Below, one piece after another: positions 45,690-56,608 of a stretch of DNA of 64,000 nucleotides. The DNA lies in assembly GCA_017311315.1 (NCBI GenBank), contig CM029627.1, positions 50,762,797-50,826,796 of the forward strand, in the 5' to 3' direction. Source of the DNA: Dendrocalamus latiflorus (lineage: Eukaryota > Streptophyta > Magnoliopsida > Poales > Poaceae). Numbering within the stretch: the stretch's first letter is position 1; the number at the start of each line of letters is the position of its first letter. The position numbers and the translations under genes are program-made. The notes beneath the pieces are model-generated. The model was not told the DNA's origin. It did not search any database and saw only the letters and a program-made list of their open reading frames with translations.

Positions 45690-47190
45690 AGGAGTAAGAA
45701 AGCTGGGGTGTTAAAGTAAATGACCAAGTTGGTCCTTATTTCACAACTAAATTAAAAGGGATTTAAGGTAAGGGGATCCTTTATCCCCCGTTGCTCTTTA
45801 ACATTACTGCTAATGGGTTGGCATGCTTAATTCAGAAAGCTCAGGAAAGAAGGCCTTACTAAGGGTTTAATTCCACATTTGGTGGATGGAGGCCTGGCCA
45901 TTCTTCAGCATGGTTACGTCACAATCTTTTTGATTGAAGATGATAGTAATAGTGCCAGGATTTTCAAGTATATTCTTTGTTTGTTTGAGCAAATGTCTAG
46001 ACTCAAAATCATCTCCATAAAAGTGGTATTTATTGTCTAGGAACAGCTCAAGACAACAAAGATAGTTATGGGGAAATGAGCATGTTCTTTTTGGTTGCGC
46101 TTATGGCTTTTGGACTGTTTGTGATAGAGAATACGGAGTGAGAGAAACTCGCGTGCGGTTTTGGCCGACAAATGAATCTTCCATAAATGAAGTCGCTACA
46201 ATATGTATTACAATCAACTTGTAGACCCCGTCTTGAAAAAACACTCCGTTTGAAAGTTTGTTACTGTAGAAAAATCGAAAAGCAGCTTTTAGAAGCTGAA
46301 AAAAAGAGCCCCTTCACTTGTAAGATTAGTACCTTGCCTCTTACTCATCTGTAGTCCCTATTAATGCTAAGAGGTTGAGGAATATTTCCTGGAAACCCAT
46401 TGAAGATAAATTTGAGAAAAAGCTGAGTGGGTAGCAAGGGAAGCTGCTGTCACGTGGAGGGAGGTTGATATTGGTCAATGCTTGTCTTGCCCCGCTCGTT
46501 TCGGCTTCGGTTTCTGGTTTATTTTTCACTATTTTTAAATTTTGTCTTTTTCTGATTTTTTGGATTTTTTGAGCTTTTTTACCGGTTATTTTTTTCTATT
46601 TTCGTTTGCATTACATGTACAGGGCTAACCCGTTTTTCTATTTTTAAATTTTTTAAATTTAATTATGCCAAATAAGCCACCATCAGCTACAGTGTAATTT
46701 CAGCCAATTACAGTGAAATAAGTCATAAGCCACAGCCGAAGTGAGCACATAGCACTCCTCTTTACTTACTTTCTTTTCTTATAATTCCTAAAGTGGTGCT
46801 GAAAAGATTGGATTATTTTAGGGCTAGACTTCTTTGGCAAGAAGGCAATGAGGTTAAAAAATACCACCTCGTCAATTTGCCTGACGGAAATAAAAAGACC
46901 AAGGGGGTCTAGCGGTTCTAGACATGAATGTGATGAACATAAGTCTACTTTGCAAATGGCTTTAGAAGTTGAAGGCTGAGGAAGTTGTGTGGCAAACCCT
47001 TCTAAAAAGAAAATATTTGGGTGACAAAACTTTGGCTCAAGTTCAAGTCAAAAATGGTGATTCCCACTTTTGGCAAGGACTAATGGAAGCAAAACAATAC
47101 TTTTTGCCACATTGTCAGATGATCTTAGGGGATGAGAACATTACTCGGTTCTGGGAGGATATTGGCCTAAATGGAGGGTAGGCGGGAGTG
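45690..47190 (+). pseudogene. LINE (non-LTR retrotransposon) reverse-transcriptase remnant
   Basis: The plus strand, across frames, keeps the order of a plant L1-type RT: AGVLKVNDQVGPYFTTK near 45700, PLLFNITANGLACLIQKAQE near 45795, a PHLVDGGLAIL block near 45880, and a decayed YADD site. Then come LRNISWKPIEDKFEKKLSGW near 46375, RGGRLILVNACL near 46455, RARLLWQEGNEVKKYHL near 46820 and QVQVKNGDSHFWQGLME at 47040. The catalytic YADD has become HGYV, so the enzyme is dead. Insertions interrupt it at about 46120-46320 and 46484-46760. It is cut at 47191 by an LTR start. Confidence 0.8.
46484..46760. mobile_element. Small insertion in the LINE, probable TIR element
   Basis: LINE coding sequence stops after LVNACL and resumes after about 280 bases. 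The inserted piece begins GCTCGTTTCGGCTTCGG and ends CAGCCGAAGTGAGCAC, which are imperfect inverted copies. The class is undetermined. Confidence 0.5.
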
Positions 47191-49795
47191 TGTAGCATCC
47201 CAACTTTACAAAATCTAATTTAAATAATATGTTGTGACATCTCAAAATTCCTAAAATCCATGTAACTAATTTTAAAATCATCATTTCTGCATTTCCAATG
47301 CTTTTTCAAAAAAATTCTGCATTAAGAAATATGTTTTTTAATTTCCAGTAGCTAAAAAGATTTTATGTAATTAATTAGAACCTGGCCAGACCTGATAATA
47401 ATTTATTTGAGTTATAAATAATCTAAAGCACCGCCCAAAAAATTTTCATACTTTTTGGAGTTGGTTTGCTAATTTTAAAAATTAAAAAATTATTTCTGAA
47501 TTAATTAAATTAGAAAACGAATTAGAAATTTGGAAATATTTTTGGGCTGAAACAGTAGCCACGGCCTAATCCAACGCTACTTCCAGCCCACGAATGGCTC
47601 GCACACTCTTCCCGCCAACGCTACCTCTTCCTTCTGTTTTCTGCTTTCTCCACATGAAAGCGTAATCTTGCCGAGTGTGTCTCTTCTCTCGCTGTCTCCC
47701 TCCCTCCCTCTCTCTCTCAGACTGGTGGGCCCGGGATCCACCTGTCGGAGGTTGTGTTCCACCTCATGCCCCCTCCATCACCACCATGGCTACACTTGCC
47801 CGTGCAGAGATGCGCTGCGCCCACCTCCTCTCCTCAGTCCGCTATCCAGTTGACCCTCAGGGACCGGGACATAGCCACTGTCGCCTACCTCGCAACTCTC
47901 AGTTCATTCACCCACGCATGTTCATTGCTTGCCGCAACCACCCATGGTATTGAATGCTTGGCATAGCAGTCGCCTCCACCCCGCCTTGTCCCATCGTTGC
48001 AGCGCCATCAAGCTGTTTTGTCGCCTCCTCTTGTCCATTCGAGTGGAGAGAGAGTGAGCACCATGAGTTCTCACAACGGCTGCCCTATCCTCGTCATTCT
48101 TCTCATGATCTTCTCCACCATACTTAAGCCTCACCGCTCGCATCATCTCTCAACTCATCATTTCTAGCTTACCTACCAAGAGCATGTGTGCTTGGTCTTG
48201 TGGTTCGCTGGGAATGGCGCCAACGAGTCCATCACCATACCATTGATGCCTTGGTAGGCTCTCCCTGCTTGACACATGCATCATTCTTCTCCTTGAGCTT
48301 CACCCTTACCTCTGTCATGCTTGCCTTCACAGAAGAAGCTACGGGAAGCACCATCGCCATCATCATCTTCCTCTCTAATCGATGCACACTTCTATGCTAC
48401 CATGATTGCACTGCTCCAATGAGTTTGGCTTCGTGGCACTCATGTCACAATGTGTTCCATAGCCTACTATGCTTCCCCTAGACAATGTCATCAATTTCGC
48501 ATTGAAACCCCGAGGTCATGCATCTCCACTGTTTCCGTCCACCACCGCCATTTCCACTAATTCCCTCCACTCCAGTGAGTCCTTGTCCAATTCCTTCTGC
48601 TTTCACAATCACCCACATGCATACAAGCTAATGCATACCTTCTTTCAGCCTTTCCTCTTGCCAAGTTCAATGCCACCGAGCACCACCCTCTGTCGTAGCT
48701 GCTCGCCACCGTCAAGTAGCCCTGGTGCCACTCTAACGCCGCCAACATCATCTGCGTACTCATGGTGAGTCGCTGATGCGTATGCACCCTTTATTTTTTT
48801 TCTTGAGCAAGCCTTCTCCATCGTCATCACCATTGCCTTCCAGGGCCCCGCCATGAAAATTACCATCGATGTTGTTTCGATGACCCTAGGTTTGCACGCC
48901 AGCTTCCATAGCACCGAACCCACTCCCTCTAGCTTGCGTTATGACCCGGTTAGCTCACTCTACTCCCACACGCAAACGCCGCTACTTGATCGAGCTTTCA
49001 AGCCGCTTCATGCCACCTCATACATCCACCTTTCCATCCACCGTTACCACCCATAGGTTTGCCTAGATGTTGCTATTCCATTTTCCTAGTTCCCGAGGCT
49101 GCTCTGCTACTACATCGCCGTCGATGAGCTCAGCATCGAGCCTGACTGGAGCTCTCGTGCTTTGCCTTCTCTCCTTTCTCCCTCTGACATGTGAGTCCTT
49201 GTAATTGGAGTTAAGGTTAGCATTAACAGCAAGAATTAAGGTTAATAAGTCACTAGCATGTGGACCTAGTAGGTTAATTAATTAAAATCTAATTTAAACC
49301 TTTTTAAAAAACTGTGTTACTGATAGGTGGACCCTGTCTGTCAGTTTATTTTGCAAAGTAATAAAATTTTGACTGGTAGGCCCCACGTATCAGCCTAATA
49401 ATGTAATAAATCTAGATTAATTTAGAAAGAATAATAAGTCTTGACTGGTAGGTCCTCTCTTTTCTTTTCCAACATTTTCTAAACCGAACCAAATTCAAAC
49501 GCTCATAAGTCTTGCATCTGAACTCCAAATTGAGTGAAACTTTTTTCTAAAGTTTTTTAAAATCATGATATTTCATAACCTACAAAAATATGTGGATTTG
49601 CTCTTTGTTAGAATTTATTTGTCTCTTAATTGTGTTAATTGGCTTTTGCCGATTAGATACTGATGTTATGGATAATCTCCGACGCCACTCTTGCGCAACA
49701 CCAAGAGTTCAACGAGCAAGGAAAACACCCCCTTTGATCATGTTTGTAGCAACCATATTTGGCAATCCAAATCTTCTATATATTATAAGCTAGTC
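47191..49795 (+). mobile_element. LTR-like region of Gypsy type, right boundary uncertain
   Basis: TGTAGCATCCCAAC at 47191 and TGTGACATCTC at 47234 resemble the starts of the LTRs at 17404 and 1779. The middle is GC-rich, with overlapping open frames lacking domains (47560-49200). A later segment (CTCCAAATTGAGTGAAAC near 49525) matches CTCCAAATTGAGTGAGAC near 19170 in the large LTR. These shared landmarks in the same order support an LTR of that family. The right end could not be fixed. Confidence 0.45.
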
Positions 49796-51935
49796 CCTAG
49801 ATCAATAGCTAATTAACACAATATAACAATGGAGAATATCACATATATACAAACGCATAAATAAAATGGTATAGTAGTAAATAAGCGTAAACGGGCCACA
49901 TGGCCAAGGTCATACATCATAGGCTAGGGAGGTCAAATATGAATGAAGTCTTGCAGAGGAAAAGACACATCAGTGGAGTCCCTCAGGATCTACCTGCATG
50001 CAATCGACTGGGGTACAAGACCAAGTATTCAGTGTCATCTTCAACCTTTGATGGATGGTGACAAATGTTCACGGCATATCATTCCTTGAACACTGAATTC
50101 ATTTAGTTGAGCAACAATGAGTACAAAAGTACTCAGTAAGTCCTTATATTAGAATGCAAGTGTACATGTATAAATCTACATGCAAGGCTTAACTAAGGGA
50201 ATGGCTTATGTTTCTTTTAGCATGAAGCCAGTTTTACCAATATCATACTATAGCTAATTTCCAAACCTATGACTTAGCTATTTTTAACTAAAACTAAAAT
50301 GTCCAGTGTAATTAAGATCATGGGACTGAACTCTCTTTATATTTGTCCACCATATCCATCCCATAAGCACCATTTCATATCCATTTGCATATCAAGATAC
50401 CATATCCATTTCCATAAAGATACCATGTCCATTTCCTTAACAAGACAACATATCCAACACCTCATACTATCATCCATAACCACTACTAACTAGTAACCAT
50501 ATTATATGAAAACAATGCAAGTGTGGCATTTCTACACCTTACCACCAGGGGCACTGGTTTTCGAATAGATTATAACACTCTACAAAGGTTACACAACTTT
50601 ACCCATAAGATATGATTAACTCATAATGTCATCCACTACACGCTTCCATAGACGTGCAACTATGAAAATCATAACAAGGCTTTTTACAAATGCTCAATTT
50701 CGATGCTTTTGCCCACTCCAAAGGTGTAACCCCTCAACGCCGAGGGACTACTGTTGTTATGGAGTCGCTTACCCTTCACGTTAAAAGAAATCTACAGTGG
50801 GACAGTGACCAGCATGGGGTCACTCTCAGGATAATCACAATGGAAATCCAACTACCAAACTACTACAGGAGTCCACACCGAAACTAAGCAAATTAGTTGA
50901 CCAAGTCAATCTCATATTTGACTTATGGTTGCACGATTGGGTGTAGAAAAGAGCGGCACAAGATTCAGTCCTTAATAGACTCAGTTGAGACAAACTAATA
51001 AATCCAAATCTTATGCATTACAGCACCGATCTCATTCCAACCACTCGCTCAAGTCTCCATCAATTTGTAAAACATTCGCTGTCTCCAGCGTTAACCCCTG
51101 TTCCATCTCCATTGCTACCCAATGTCTCAAGTGTCCATTGGCAATGTTTGTGTTGTATTCCATTTTCCAGAAGTGCATTTTTAAGCATAATCATTGTTTA
51201 TTAAAGTTTTACTAAGGGTGGAACATTTATAATAAATATCCTAGGGCAACATGGTAAGGGTAATATCAACAATTAAGGAAGGGGATAATACATAACAATT
51301 GCATAATATAGCTAAGCATCAAAATATTTAACATAAATTTTAATTGAATAATAAGCTTGCACTTTGTAATTTAAAAGCAAAGTAATTGCATTTGAAAACT
51401 AAGTTCAACATGATCAATCAAAAAGAATTGTCTTCCTCAACAGCAAATAGCGTTGGTTCATGATTGGCAGCAACGGGGGCGTTTGAAGCATCAAATTCTA
51501 TAAACATGCAAACATCCACATTCAACACAATCCAAATAACTTCCAAATAAAATTAAAATTAACTCCAAAATTATGATTTTGGTTCTGTTGGAAAGATGTT
51601 GAATTTAAATGAATTCAGACACAAAAACCAAGTCATTGGATCTAAAACAAGGGAGAATGAGCTCTCCAAAGTTTGACCCAATAGGAAATTCTTAAAAAAA
51701 TGGAAAATCCTAACAAGTAGGGTCTATAGGGATTTTCTTTTCTTTTTGAATTATTTTTCTAAATAAAAACAGTCTATGCCTGCAAGTGGTGTCAAGGTCC
51801 TTACTCAAACCTTAAACTCGAGTTTAATTAAATTTCCTAATGATCTCAAGTCCACATGTCATACAAATATTAACCACTAATTAACTAGTAAACTAATTAC
51901 CAATTATTTTATCCTAATCTTCGGCATGGGGTCCA
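49796..51935 (-). mobile_element. LTR-like region in minus orientation, partly paralogous to 4985-6215
   Basis: The part from 50755 aligns with 4985-6215. Near 50110-50145 the minus strand carries ACTGAGTACTTTTGTACTCA, the counterpart of a motif at 4600 in the plus-oriented LTR. No genes are seen. Confidence 0.45.
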
Positions 51936-52385
51936 TAATTTAGCGTCATGCCATCTTCTTCCTTGCTCTAAAAAGGGGAACCAGAGGAAGCAGCCATGGC
52001 AGCTTGGGTCCAAGCTCAACGCTAGTGGGAGATTGCCTAGGGCAGCAGTGTGATGACAAGGATAGCAACAACTGTTATACGTATGTAATTATTTTTATCT
52101 AAATGGCACATGTAAAGATAATTGCTATCAGTCTAGTGTCATGTGTCTACTAATGTTGAGCACCAGCTAGTTTCTATCTTAACATCAAATTAATCTGGTC
52201 CTAATAGTCTGATAGTGTTTCATTCTATATATCCAAAAGAATCATTAACGGTATAGGGTGGTGGTGGTTTGGGTGTCAAACCTAACTTGTATTTAACTTG
52301 CGCTTGAAAAAATAATTACTTTAGTCCTAGGGCACAAATATATATAATTATATTTTTAGAAATTCAAGTATTATACATTACATAT

Positions 52386-53150
52386 TAAAGAAATACTAAT
52401 AAATTCTAATTAATGTTTAGCTCTAGGAAATTTTTAATTAACATTAGGTGGGGTGGAGCATACCAATCCTAGGTTTTACAGCCATCTATATCTTCACGTG
52501 ACGACTAAGGACCTATGGTTCGCCGGTCATTGTGTATACAAAAATTATACATTGTTAGTACTTTTAAATGAAAGCCCACCTTGATGCAACTAGCAATGGT
52601 ACACCAATTGACCCCAGTTAATATCTAACATCAATGTATTTTAATTAATCATCTAATTAAGTGAGGCCCTATCATCATATATATCTACCATAAATTGTAC
52701 CACAAATATTTAATGACAGTATTTACTGGTGGCAAGGCTCAACGGTACGAAGTATGCTAATCGGTACGAAGTATGTTAAAGATATACTAATAAATTCTAA
52801 TTAGCATTTAGCTATAGGAAGTTTTTTTATTAACATTAGGCGGGGCAGAGCATACCAATCCCAGGTTTTACAGCCATCTATATCATCACATGACAATTAA
52901 GGACCTATGGTTCGCCGATCATTTGGTATACAAAAATTATACTTTATCAGTATCTTTTAAACGAAAGCTCACCTTGAAGCAACTAGCGATGGCACACCAA
53001 CTGACCCCGTTTAATATCTAACATTAATGTATGTTAATTAATCATCTAATTACGTGAGGCCCTATCATCGTATATACCTACCATAAATTGTACCACAAAT
53101 ATTTAACGACAGTATTTCCTGGTGGCAAGGCTCAACGGTAGGAAGTATGC
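52386..53150. repeat. Direct tandem duplication, unit about 380 bp
   Basis: Unit 1 starts near 52386 and unit 2 near 52780. Both contain ATACTAATAAATTCTAATTA, GGTTTTACAGCCATCTATAT, GACCTATGGTTCGCCG and GGTGGCAAGGCTCAACGGTA, with scattered substitutions. The material is absent from the paralogous block at 6.2 kb. Confidence 0.85.
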
Positions 53151-53309
53151 TACATTACTTAGTCACTCCATTCGGGTCCACTGGTCATACACACCTAGAG
53201 AGAGGAATAGAAAGGAACAGAGGAAGACAGAGAAGCAGAAACAGGAGAAAACAGAGGAGGCGGCGGCGGCGGCGTAGGAGCGTTGGGTCTTGCCGGCGGA
53301 GAAGAGGCG

Positions 53310-53745
53310 GTCAAGACGAGGTCCAGGATACACAGCACGCGTACGTGGTACAATACAATGTAGGCTTAAGAAATTGATTTGACTTTACTGGCCTCCCAAT
53401 TAAGCATGCTCGAGTAGCACTAGCACAAGCTAGTAAGGACACTCCTAATGGTAGATACTGCTGTACCATTTCTATATTTTTCATATCATCAATAGATAGA
53501 TATAGATATCATCAAGTTTAGTGGATAGTGTCTATTACTGGAACCAAATAATAAATTTCACCAAGCTCTCTCCCTCCTTAGTGTTAGATTTTGTGCCACC
53601 CTTCCCCACCTCAGCGTAAATCTTACTTGACAGACAAATTAATACTGTATGCATTACTTACATAGGATTCAACACGGAGCTTGCGCCAAAAGAAGATGTA
53701 TGCAGTGCGTAACCCCTCCAGCTAGCTTAAGTTAATGCATGTGCC
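53310..53745. repeat. Duplicated block, copy 2, left part
   Basis: It matches 6235-6480 with an extra piece of about 225 bp at 53440-53660. Beyond 53745 a hAT element separates it from the rest of the block. Confidence 0.75.
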
Positions 53746-54615
53746 CAGTGGCGAATCCAGGAATGAAATTAAGGATGGGCTGAACTATTTATAGGTCTAA
53801 ATTAAGTTGACATAAAATTAGTCTTTTACTCTTATAAAATTTTAAATTCATATAGAAATTATAAATGGATGGAGACAAACAATGAAAAATAGAAAAATAG
53901 AAAGTAGGTACCTCAATAATAGAAAGTGCAATGAGTGCGGAGTAGCGATAAGTCACCTATATATAAAACATATCAAAATTAGTGATATAATAGAAAATTA
54001 TGAATGACAATGGAAATTTAGATCATATGAAACATATCAGAATTAAGATAATTTGAATCATGAGACAATAGAAATAAAAGACACTCTATCTAATGTTCTT
54101 ATCATTTTCACAGCGGGGGGCTTGGCGGCGGCAGTGCCTTCGGGGCATGTGCAGGACCACATCATCGCGGAGCGGCGGCGGAGGGAGAAAATCGGTCAGA
54201 GGTTCATCGAGCTCTCCACGGTCATCCCCGGACTCAAGAAGGTTCATATATATTTCACTTTCTTTCTTCTTTTTTCTTTGATTAATTATCTCTTCTTTAA
54301 TTTTATGATTTTCACTACTAATCTTCCTCCTCCTATTTTTCTTCTTTAATTTTATGATTTACATATATTATTTCACTTTCTTCATTTCTTTGATTGATTG
54401 ATTAGCTCTTCTTTAATTTTATGATTTTCACTTCTTTTCCCCCTCCTCCTCCTCATCGTCTTCTTTAATTTCATACTTGTTGTTAACTTCCCCATCAAGG
54501 AGAGCTAACTTCTCTTTAGGTTTGTTAATCTCTCTCTATTTTTACTATATATAAAATTGCCACGAGGGAGATGAGGCTCAAGCCTCACTAAGCTCCCCCG
54601 GTGGCTACACCCCTG
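53746..54615 (+). mobile_element. Non-autonomous hAT element carrying a bHLH exon
   Basis: The left end is CAGTGGCGAATCCAGG and the right end, inverted, CAGGGGTGTAGCCACC. The 8-bp flanks are CATGTGCC (53738-53745) and CATGCGCC (54616-54623), one mismatch. The copy of the same region at 6.47 kb lacks the 870-bp insert, which confirms both boundaries. No transposase is encoded. Confidence 0.85.
54110..54241 (+). pseudogene. Captured bHLH transcription-factor exon fragment
   Basis: The plus frame reads SGHVQDHIIAERRRREKIGQ and then RFIELSTVIPGLKK. This is the basic region and first helix of a bHLH domain, with the His-Glu-Arg DNA-contact pattern seen as H...E..RR. In the plant subgroup with an HIIAERRRREK start, an intron follows the LKK codons. 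Here GT follows at 54242, so the exon end seems to be kept. The second helix and any activation domain are missing. The upstream part (AGGLAAAVPSG) could be the same exon. The open frame continuing to 54349 is intron-like sequence. Confidence 0.8.
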
Positions 54616-54623
54616 CATGCGCC

Positions 54624-55275
54624 CATTTCATTACTATTTCTTTCTTTTTCCTGTCTTCATCTCTGTTCCCTGCTAGGTGTCACAATTTCACTGGCTCTGC
54701 CCCCAAATGAAACGCTGTTAATTCTCCGTGTTTTACAGAAAACGGTCATTTGTGTTTTACCGATAGCAGCCATTCAGGAGTTACAACGGAAGTTAGAGCA
54801 TCCGCAGTATTGGAATAAAAGAGCGTCCAAGGAAAAGAGTGAGAGGAGGATGGAACCCATACCGAACACTAGGGGCAAAATCTTCGAGAGCTGTCAAGGA
54901 AGCCGCGTCGCCGTCGCCGGACTTCGAGGGGATGAAGCCGCCCCCCTGCTTGTGGAGGGGCAGAGGACCGTCTCGCTAGCAGAGGAGAGCAGGCGAGTGG
55001 CGACAGTATAGTGGTGGTGGTGGTGACAGCTGCTGGCTATAACTGGGTTAGGGTGTGGGAGGAATTATATAGGTGAGAGAGAGGAAAAGGATGTAAACTG
55101 CAGGATTTTGATGCAACGGTGGAAAAAAAGTTACTGAAAATTTTAAAATTTTCAGCGCCTTAGACAGCCCCAATGGAAATGTATGTACTGCTTAATCCCT
55201 TCAGCTAGCTTAAATCAATGCATGTGCCCATTTCATCAGTATTTCTTTGTTCACAGGCCCCCCCTACGCCACGCG
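54624..55275. repeat. Duplicated block, copy 2, right part
   Basis: It is nearly identical to 6485-7135. It again contains the minus-strand TATA-like CCTATATAATTCC (about 55055-55070) and the Ala/Thr/Arg-rich open stretch downstream. The plus-strand open frame 54601-55011 (136 aa) is longer here than in copy 1, where a stop cuts it to 81 aa. It shows no domain. Confidence 0.6.
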
Positions 55276-55335
55276 ACTATGGATGATTTAGTACTGGTCA
55301 GATCAGTGGTGGTTACTTATCATCACTTGTAATTA

Positions 55336-55862
55336 GTGATGATTTATGTGTTTTTAACTACAATTATGCAATACTTTGGAAATAAAGATCGTTCTCCGGT
55401 TAATCTTACATATGCCATTCTTACTAAAGACAACCTGTTGAGGAGGAATGGGAAAGGAGATCCTAAATGTTGCTCCTGTAATGAATTAGAGAGCATCAAT
55501 CACTTATTTTTCGAGTGTGTGGCTGCTAAATATGTTTGGGGGATAGTTGGTAATGTTCTGGGTGCTGGCTGTAGACCAGTAAGTTTTTGACAAGAAAAGA
55601 CCAGTAAGTTTCAATCAGTATTTCTGGTGGGTGCGGCAATATCTGCCGGTGGGAAAAAAAATATTCAGGTTGTTGCCCTGGCAGCTATGTGCTGGGCCCT
55701 TTGGAAGCTGAGAAACAAAGCACGTTTTGAAAAAAAAGTTGATTTTCTATGCATGCGTATTCCTGAAATTCTGGGCAGGCTTACAGAAGGAAGAATCACA
55801 GGGGATGATTGTCGCAGGCGCTGAAGCTCTTCAGGTCGAAGTCTCAAATACCATGTGCCAGG
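55336..55862 (+). pseudogene. LINE 3' end with zf-RVT zinc-binding region
   Basis: The frame from 55336 reads VNLTYAILTKDNLLRRNGKG, a CCSCNELESINHLFFECVAA block (Cys-X2-Cys...His-X4-Cys) and VWGIVGNVLG. This is the zf-RVT region found after plant LINE reverse transcriptases. A 25-bp duplication containing AGACCAGTAAGTTT near 55575-55615 shifts the frame. The match goes on with NIQVVALAAMCWALWKLRNK and ends with RRR. The hAT element at 55863 interrupts what follows; the right flank resumes at 61659. Confidence 0.75.
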
Positions 55863-56321
55863 CAGGGGCGGAACTAGGCCTCGGGCTAGATAAGCTATAG
55901 CCCGAGGCCCAGCAATTTATTAATACTACCCCCTCTAATATATCCTAAAAAAAATTTCAGCCTTACAACCCAGCCCGAGGCCCAGGAATGGTAGCCTACA
56001 GCCGCACAATATTTCAGCCCACGGCCCCACACAACAATTTAGCCCACAGCCCCACAGCAAAGCAAAGTCAGTAGACCTGCATAGAGACATCCACCAGACC
56101 AAACCCAAACCCTAATCCCCATTCCCCAACCCGGCAATCCCCCAGCCCCAGCCGCCCATCGGCCATCGCCCCATCAGATCTGAGCACGGAGCATCCCTCC
56201 TATGCGTGCCCCCACCGCCGACCGCCGCCTTACCTGCGCGCACCTCCACCGCTGGCCGCTCCGCCGCTCGTGGTCGTGGTCTCGTGTGCGGGGAGCACGG
56301 CGACCCCTCTCCTGCGTGGAG

Positions 56322-56597
56322 TGAAAACAATCAGAGGCGCCAATGGATATTTGGTGAAACGCCGTTGCCTCCTGGCCTGGCGGTTGCATGTTAATATATG
56401 CAAGGAAGATCCCCTTGCGTGGAGAATACAAACTTGTTACGGTATCGGATTCTGGTGGTTGGATTAGAAGAGATTACAACAACAAATCTTAACCTACTAT
56501 CTATACAACAGATGCTAAACATAACCACCATATTCCATACCGTATACAAGGAGATATTACAAGAAATATTATCTCTATCTCAGTTCTATCTCTAACA
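56322..56597 (-). repeat. 3' LTR of the Copia element
   Basis: It is a 276-bp copy, identical by eye to 61057-61332, and it follows the polypurine tract. Confidence 0.97.
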
Positions 56598-56608
56598 GCC
56601 CCCCTCAA

